Source: Betaproteobacteria bacterium UBA1934
GTDB taxonomy: Bacteria; Pseudomonadota; Gammaproteobacteria; Burkholderiales; Rhodocyclaceae
Length of the DNA: 64,000 bases
Direction: 5' to 3'
NCBI GenBank assembly: GCA_002337055.1
Contig: DDFG01000006.1
Location: 7,175-71,174, forward strand
A program made the translations under genes and the position numbers. Below are positions 60,149 through 64,000 of the stretch, one piece after another. Position 1 is the stretch's first letter. The number at the start of each line of letters is the position of its first letter. The notes under the pieces are model-generated. The model was not told the DNA's origin and did not search any database. It was given only the letters and a program-made list of their open reading frames with translations.

Positions 60149-61921
60149 TCATGCAGTTTCGACCCGGTTCTTACCGCTCTGCTTGGCCTTGTACATGGCT
60201 TCATCGGCGCGTTTGACGACGCTGCCCTGGCTGTCGTCAGGGAGCATCTCGGTGACGCCGGCACTGAAGGTGATCAGCACCTTTTCGTTGTTGTGCAGGA
60301 AAAAGCGACGGGTCAGTTCGCGCTGTAACCGCGTCAGTGCGGTCACAGCTTCGGTGAGGCCGGTTTCAGGCAGCAGGATGATGAATTCCTCGCCGCCATA
60401 CCGTGCGACGGTATCCTGGGGGCGGAGCGCTTCACGGCAGACCGCTGCCAGGTGAATCAAGGCTTCGTCGCCAGCCGCGTGACCCAGGTTGTCGTTGAGT
60501 TTCTTGAAGTTGTCGAGGTCAAGCATGGCGACGCAGAACAGCGTTTCGTGGCGGGCCGCGCGCGCGGTCTCCTTGGCGAACATCTCATCCAGTCCGCGCC
60601 GGTTCAGGAGGCCGGTCAATTGGTCATAACGCACCAGTTCGCTGGTTTTTTCCAGTTCCGATTCGAGTTCGCGGATGCGGGCTTCCCGTTCCGTTACCCG
60701 CTGCTGGGTTGCTCGCAGGTCGTCGCGAGAGCGCTGGGCGTTGATCTGGATCGTGCGGGTTTCGCGCATGACTTCGGCCAGCACGTTTTCGAGCTCGCCG
60801 ATATCGTTGGCGCTGCTGATTTTCTCGGCGCAGGCTTCGATCTTGTCGTGATAGCCGGAGGTCGCGTCAGCGAAGTCGGCGAGATGATCGACAAAACCGG
60901 CGAGCATTGTCTTCAGGGCTTCCTTGGCCTCCTGCAAGCTGTGCTTGAGCTGACTCTGCTTGAACAACACTTCCTTCAGACGGCGTTCGGCATCGTCGAT
61001 TGCGCGTTGCGACAAAGGCTTGCCGATGATGTCGCGCACGACTTCAATCTGGCCGCGCAGCCAGCGGTCGTCCATGACCAGCTCGCTCATGTTTTCGACC
61101 AGGAGGCTGAGCAGACTAAGCAGGCTGCGCCGCAACTCCGCCTGGTCTTCGGCCAGCAGTTCGAGTTTGAAGGAAAAACGCTTCAACCTTTCCAGAAACT
61201 TTTGCAAGGTTTCGCGCGTCGCCGCCTGGCGAATATCTGTGGCCAGTTGGCGCGCGTCCTGCGCGAGTTGGGGTGCCTCGATCAATTGCGTGGCAATCGC
61301 CGTTTCCAGTGTGTAGGCGAATAGTTCGCGCAGTTCCGGTAGCAGTTCGCCACCCTTTTGCGTCACCTCCAGCGACATTTCCGGTTCGGCGGCGGGTTCG
61401 ATCGACGGGGCGATGTCACCCTCGAAGGCCATATCCGCCTCCTTGCCCTGCGACCAGGTACGGAGCAGGCTCTGAAGCCGCGTGAAGAGCGTTTCTGGAT
61501 TCGCGCCTGCACTGGTTAGGACATGATCCAGCGACTCGCGCTTCTTGGCCGGCGTGATGCCGGATTGCTTGGCATCCCACTGTTTGAGCAGATCGTTGAT
61601 CAGGTCCGCCCAGGCGAGTTTTTGGGCGTCGGCGAGGGAGGAAACAAACTCGCTCAGGTGTTTGCGATAGCCCTCCCAGTCAGCGCTCTTGACGGCGGTT
61701 TCCAGTTCCCGCGCCAATCGCAACTGATCTGGTGAGCTTTTGGGGAGCGAAGCCGCCAGGGCTTTAAGGTGCTTCTCGGGGAAGGCGCCACCGTCGTCCC
61801 GGGTGCCCGAGATTTCATGGTATAGGGTACGATAGTTGTCGGGAGTCGGCGGCATGCGACGCCCTGCCAACTGGCGAAGCGCCTCGCGGGCAATTTCGGA
61901 AGGGTTGGTCAGCGTACTCAT
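60149..61921 (-). CDS. Diguanylate cyclase (GGDEF domain)
   Basis: Cytoplasmic protein of 590 residues that should make c-di-GMP. The C-terminal GGDEF domain has the active site RYGGEEFIILLPETG (GGEEF at about 509-513) and an inhibitory I site RPQD five residues upstream, so product feedback is expected. The N-terminal 430 residues are mainly helical and begin NPSEIAREALRQLAGRRMPP with TPDNYRTLYHEIS, a domain common before GGDEF in betaproteobacteria. No membrane segment. YcgR in this window is a likely downstream receptor. Confidence 0.93.
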   Translation of the reverse strand: MSTLTNPSEIAREALRQLAGRRMPPTPDNYRTLYHEISGTRDDGGAFPEKHLKALAASLPKSSPDQLRLARELETAVKSADWEGYRKHLSEFVSSLADAQKLAWADLINDLLKQWDAKQSGITPAKKRESLDHVLTSAGANPETLFTRLQSLLRTWSQGKEADMAFEGDIAPSIEPAAEPEMSLEVTQKGGELLPELRELFAYTLETAIATQLIEAPQLAQDARQLATDIRQAATRETLQKFLERLKRFSFKLELLAEDQAELRRSLLSLLSLLVENMSELVMDDRWLRGQIEVVRDIIGKPLSQRAIDDAERRLKEVLFKQSQLKHSLQEAKEALKTMLAGFVDHLADFADATSGYHDKIEACAEKISSANDIGELENVLAEVMRETRTIQINAQRSRDDLRATQQRVTEREARIRELESELEKTSELVRYDQLTGLLNRRGLDEMFAKETARAARHETLFCVAMLDLDNFKKLNDNLGHAAGDEALIHLAAVCREALRPQDTVARYGGEEFIILLPETGLTEAVTALTRLQRELTRRFFLHNNEKVLITFSAGVTEMLPDDSQGSVVKRADEAMYKAKQSGKNRVETA

Positions 61922-61946
61922 GGTTCGTTTCTTTCAAAGTGCAGGC

Positions 61947-61952
61947 TATAAT
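61947..61952 (+). promoter_or_regulatory. -10 element of the tRNA-Thr promoter
   Basis: A perfect TATAAT about 20 bases before the mature 5' end of the tRNA. It lies inside a GTGCA-N8-TGCAC inverted repeat (61939-61956). A -35 box at the proper distance is weak. Confidence 0.7.
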
Positions 61953-61972
61953 GCACACCCTACTTCCAGTAG

Positions 61973-62046
61973 GCCCTCGTAGCATGAAGGTCGTGCAGTT
62001 GCCTTGTAAGCATCAGGTCTTGGTTCGATTCCGAGCGGGGGCACCA
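61973..62046 (+). tRNA. tRNA-Thr (anticodon TGT)
   Basis: Seven-base-pair acceptor stem (GCCCTCG with CGGGGGC, one G-U pair), T arm CTTGG-TTCGATT-CCGAG, anticodon loop CTTGTAA with TGT, discriminator A and encoded CCA. The anticodon stem GTTGC/GCATC has one T-T mismatch and the D arm is small (GCAT-GAAGGTC-GTGC), so the molecule is slightly atypical. A clear -10 box lies upstream. The 3' 34 bases overlap the end of the convergent IclR-type gene. Confidence 0.85.
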
Positions 62047-62855
62047 GTCGCTTCGCCGCCTTCGGCGAGCGCGCCGTAGCCCAGACGGCGCGACAGCGCC
62101 AGCGCGGCATCCTTGGTCGCCTTGGCGTACATGCTGTCCCACTCCACATTGAATTCGCCGGTTGAGCCCAGCGAAGTGATCGCGGCCACGATGGTGCCGG
62201 TGTGATCGAATACTGGCGCGCTAAATCCGTTGATGCCTGCCGTCAGCGCGCCAACCGCACGGGCGAACCCGCGCTTACGGATTTCGGTCAGGGTTTGTTC
62301 CAGCTGTCTGCGCAAAGTGGTAACCGCAACCTTGGTTTCGGTCGCCGTTTCGTGCAACTCATCCTGTACGATCTGGCGCAGGCTGGCGGATCGGAGATAG
62401 GCCGCGAAGAGGTGACCGGTGGCGGATTTAGTCGTCGGCAATACGTTTCCGGCGCGTAAATTGATGGCAATGTGGTCGCCTGTTTCGATGATGCGGACAA
62501 TCGTCGCACCCCGGTTTCCCCAAACCGCCAGGGCCACGCTCTGATGGATTTTTTCGGACAGCGCTTCCAGGTAAGGTGCGGCAAAACGGATTGGGTCGAG
62601 ACGTCCCAGCATCGAGAGGCCGAGTTCCAGCGCAAATCCACCCAGATCGTAACGCCCGGAGGCGGGATCCTGCTCGACCAGACCGGTGCGCATGAAGCTG
62701 ACCAGGTAGCGATGGGCCTTGGCGGCGGGCATGTCGGCCGCGGTAGCGATGTCGCGCAGCATCATCGGACGTCGTGCAAGGGCAAGGCAATGAAGCAGGC
62801 GGTAACCTACCTCAATGGATTGAATGCCTTGGCGCTCTCGAGAAACCTTGGTCAT
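62013..62855 (-). CDS. IclR-family transcriptional regulator
   Basis: Regulator of 280 residues. The N-terminal winged helix-turn-helix (SIEVGYRLLHCLALARRPMM, then LRDIATAADMPAAKAHRYLV) is followed by the IclR effector domain (about 85-255, with GLVEQDPASGRYDLGGFALE and SAPVFDHTGTIVAAITSLGS). The ATG at 62855 follows GGGAG. The last residues (APARNRTKT) are encoded by the antisense of the tRNA-Thr 3' half, so the natural end is probably a run-on into the tRNA gene. Target genes and ligand are unknown. Confidence 0.9.
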   Translation of the reverse strand: MTKVSRERQGIQSIEVGYRLLHCLALARRPMMLRDIATAADMPAAKAHRYLVSFMRTGLVEQDPASGRYDLGGFALELGLSMLGRLDPIRFAAPYLEALSEKIHQSVALAVWGNRGATIVRIIETGDHIAINLRAGNVLPTTKSATGHLFAAYLRSASLRQIVQDELHETATETKVAVTTLRRQLEQTLTEIRKRGFARAVGALTAGINGFSAPVFDHTGTIVAAITSLGSTGEFNVEWDSMYAKATKDAALALSRRLGYGALAEGGEATGAPARNRTKT

Positions 62856-63091
62856 GCCGGCTCCCACATCGATCCTTCCGCTTGGTTCCAGGTCAATTTC
62901 CCAAACGCGGCTTTGCGTGAGATCGCGAGTGACGGCTTCGCGGCCCGCTTTCGGGACTCCAGCGAGTATTCTACACATGCCACCGAACGATCCGGAAAAC
63001 GCGACGGCTTCAGTGTCGCCGTTCCCACATTGCGATCGCATTCATGTGGTCGCTGCATATAATATGCGGATTAGTGAATCGGGAGGCAAAG
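62856..63091. other. Divergent region between the IclR and ParA genes
   Basis: This 236-base gap holds the promoter of the parA-type gene near its right end and presumably that of the iclR-type gene. An imperfect inverted repeat (AACGCGAC with GTCGCCGTT, 62998-63023) is the only other structure noticed; no coding region could be supported here. Confidence 0.5.
63055..63067 (+). promoter_or_regulatory. -10 element within a 13-bp palindrome before the parA-type gene
   Basis: GCATATAATATGC is a perfect palindrome with a single central base. It contains TATAAT at 63058-63063, about 29 bases before the parA-type ATG. A repressor bound here would block the promoter. No strong -35 was seen. Confidence 0.55.
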
Positions 63092-63709
63092 ATGCGTGCA
63101 GTATTGGTAGCCAATCCTAAGGGCGGTGCGGGTAAGACGACCTTGTCAACAAATCTGGCGGGGTACTTCGCCAATGAAGGCCGCAAGGTCACGCTGTGCG
63201 ATCTGGATCGCCAACAATCGGCGCTGCGATGGATGGCGTTTCGGGACCCCGCTCTGCCGCCGGTGGCAGGTTACTACGCCGGCGGGCAGGTGCTGCTGAG
63301 TTTGCCGCAGGACGTCGATTGGGTCGTGATGGATGCCCCCGCCGGGCTGCAAGGTTACAAACTCAACGACTATTTGCGTCAGGTTCAAAAAGTCATCATC
63401 CCGCTGGTGCCCTCAGTGTTTGATATGGCGGCGACCGAGGATTTTCTCAATTCCATACGCAATGATCTGCGGGGGCGTAAGAACAGTATCGGTATCGTGG
63501 CCATGCGAGTTGATCCGAGAACGCGTGCAGCCAGCATGCTTGAAGAGTTTCTTAAGCACTTCGATATCCCCATCGTCGCCTATCTCCGGCATACCCAAAA
63601 CTACGTCAATGCCGCGGCGGCAGGGATGACCGTCTTTGATCCACCCCGCGCTCGCCATCGGCGAGACGTCGAGCAATGGGACCCCCTCTTGCGTTGGCTG
63701 GCTAAGTAG
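63092..63709 (+). CDS. ParA/MinD-type ATPase, orphan
   Basis: A 205-residue P-loop ATPase with the deviant Walker A PKGGAGKTTLSTNLAGYFA, the switch region LCDLDRQQSALRWM and Walker B-like VDWVVMDAPAGL. Short ParA proteins of this size without a ParB partner often position cellular complexes or act near replicons; here no partner gene is adjacent. The ATG at 63092 follows GGGAGG; the open frame upstream crosses the promoter. The intact P-loop contrasts with the degenerate one in FlhG of this window. Confidence 0.88.
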   Translation: MRAVLVANPKGGAGKTTLSTNLAGYFANEGRKVTLCDLDRQQSALRWMAFRDPALPPVAGYYAGGQVLLSLPQDVDWVVMDAPAGLQGYKLNDYLRQVQKVIIPLVPSVFDMAATEDFLNSIRNDLRGRKNSIGIVAMRVDPRTRAASMLEEFLKHFDIPIVAYLRHTQNYVNAAAAGMTVFDPPRARHRRDVEQWDPLLRWLAK

Positions 63710-63776
63710 TGGATAATTCGGCCCCTTCTCCAGGCCGTTAGCTTTCTCGGGTTCAAAAAGAGGTTGCGGCAAGGAG

Positions 63777-63805
63777 TTGACGGGAGGGGGAAAAGGCTGC
63801 ATAAT
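63777..63805 (+). promoter_or_regulatory. Promoter of tRNA-fMet
   Basis: TTGACG (63777-63782), 17 bases, CATAAT (63800-63805): near-consensus sigma-70 spacing and boxes, about 17 bases before the mature tRNA start. Confidence 0.8.
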
Positions 63806-63822
63806 TCCGCTTCTTTGACGGA

Positions 63823-63900
<78 letters not shown>

Positions 63901-63904
63901 GTGC

Positions 63905-63919
63905 CAAAAAATATTTTTT
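63905..63919 (+). terminator. Possible terminator after tRNA-fMet
   Basis: CCAAAAAATATTTTTTGG is a near-perfect A/T palindrome right after the tRNA. Its stem is AT-rich, so it would be a weak hairpin, but its T-run could still release polymerase before the next promoter. Confidence 0.45.
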
Positions 63920-63925
63920 GGGTGC

Positions 63926-63953
63926 TTGACGAAGAAAAAAAGCTGCGTATAAT
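63926..63953 (+). promoter_or_regulatory. Strong stable-RNA-type promoter at the window edge
   Basis: TTGACG, 16 bases, TATAAT with an A-rich spacer, followed by about 47 bases of GC-rich leader without an open frame. Its strength, the preceding tRNA and the non-coding leader (ending AAGATTAAGTTT) suggest an rRNA or tRNA operon starting beyond the right end. The identity of that operon is inferred, not seen. Confidence 0.65.
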
Positions 63954-64000
63954 TCGCACCTCGCTGCAAACGAAGCGGCGCCGAATCGAAGATTAAGTTT

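Overview
The window is almost wholly a polar-type flagellar regulon of a betaproteobacterium. GC-rich coding, a FleS/FleR two-component pair with sigma-54 and sigma-28 promoters, MotC/MotD-type stators, an FlhB-like FhlB next to a second FliK, and short multi-copy flagellins suggest the Rhodocyclales or a close relative; this placement is inferred from gene content, not from a marker gene.

Layout. 1-9280: the 3' end of cheA with a terminator, then flhB-flhA-flhF-flhG-fliA-motC-motD in one direction. 9284-10756: flgN-flgM-flgA on the minus strand, with a sigma-28 promoter for flgMN. 10903-21608: the rod, hook, ring and junction operon flgBCDEFGHIJKL plus a small lipoprotein, starting at a sigma-54 promoter and with an internal sigma-28 promoter before flgKL. 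21609-32419: the export gate, switch and basal-body genes fliR-Q-P-O-N-M-L-K and fliJ-I-H-G-F on the minus strand. 32526-35460: fleS-fleR and fliE on the plus strand. 35571-38292: a periplasmic protein, a beta-propeller lipoprotein and the PilZ brake ycgR. 38347-46216: fhlB, fliK2, fliT, fliS, fliD, flaG and four tandem flagellin genes. 46318-59038: a tight ten-gene operon for a nonulosonic acid of the pseudaminic type and its transfer to flagellin. 59176-61921: a 2-hydroxyacid dehydrogenase and a diguanylate cyclase. 61973-64000: tRNA-Thr, an IclR regulator, an orphan ParA-like ATPase, tRNA-fMet and, at the edge, a strong promoter that probably belongs to a stable RNA operon.

How it fits together. 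FleS/FleR should activate sigma-54 promoters seen by eye before flgB, fliE, fliK, two of the four flagellins and the glycosylation operon. FliA (sigma-28), held by FlgM, should then drive flgM itself, flgKL and the first flagellin, perhaps also the fourth. The most interesting points are the split promoter control of the flagellin array, the near-consensus sigma-54 promoter that appears to place the whole sugar operon under the flagellar cascade, and the non-standard enzymes in that operon (B12-type radical SAM, class III aminotransferase, aldo/keto reductase, SpsF-type cytidylyltransferase, PseG-PseH fusion, FemAB-like acyltransferase), which suggest a modified nonulosonic acid. No mobile elements, CRISPR arrays or phage genes were seen.
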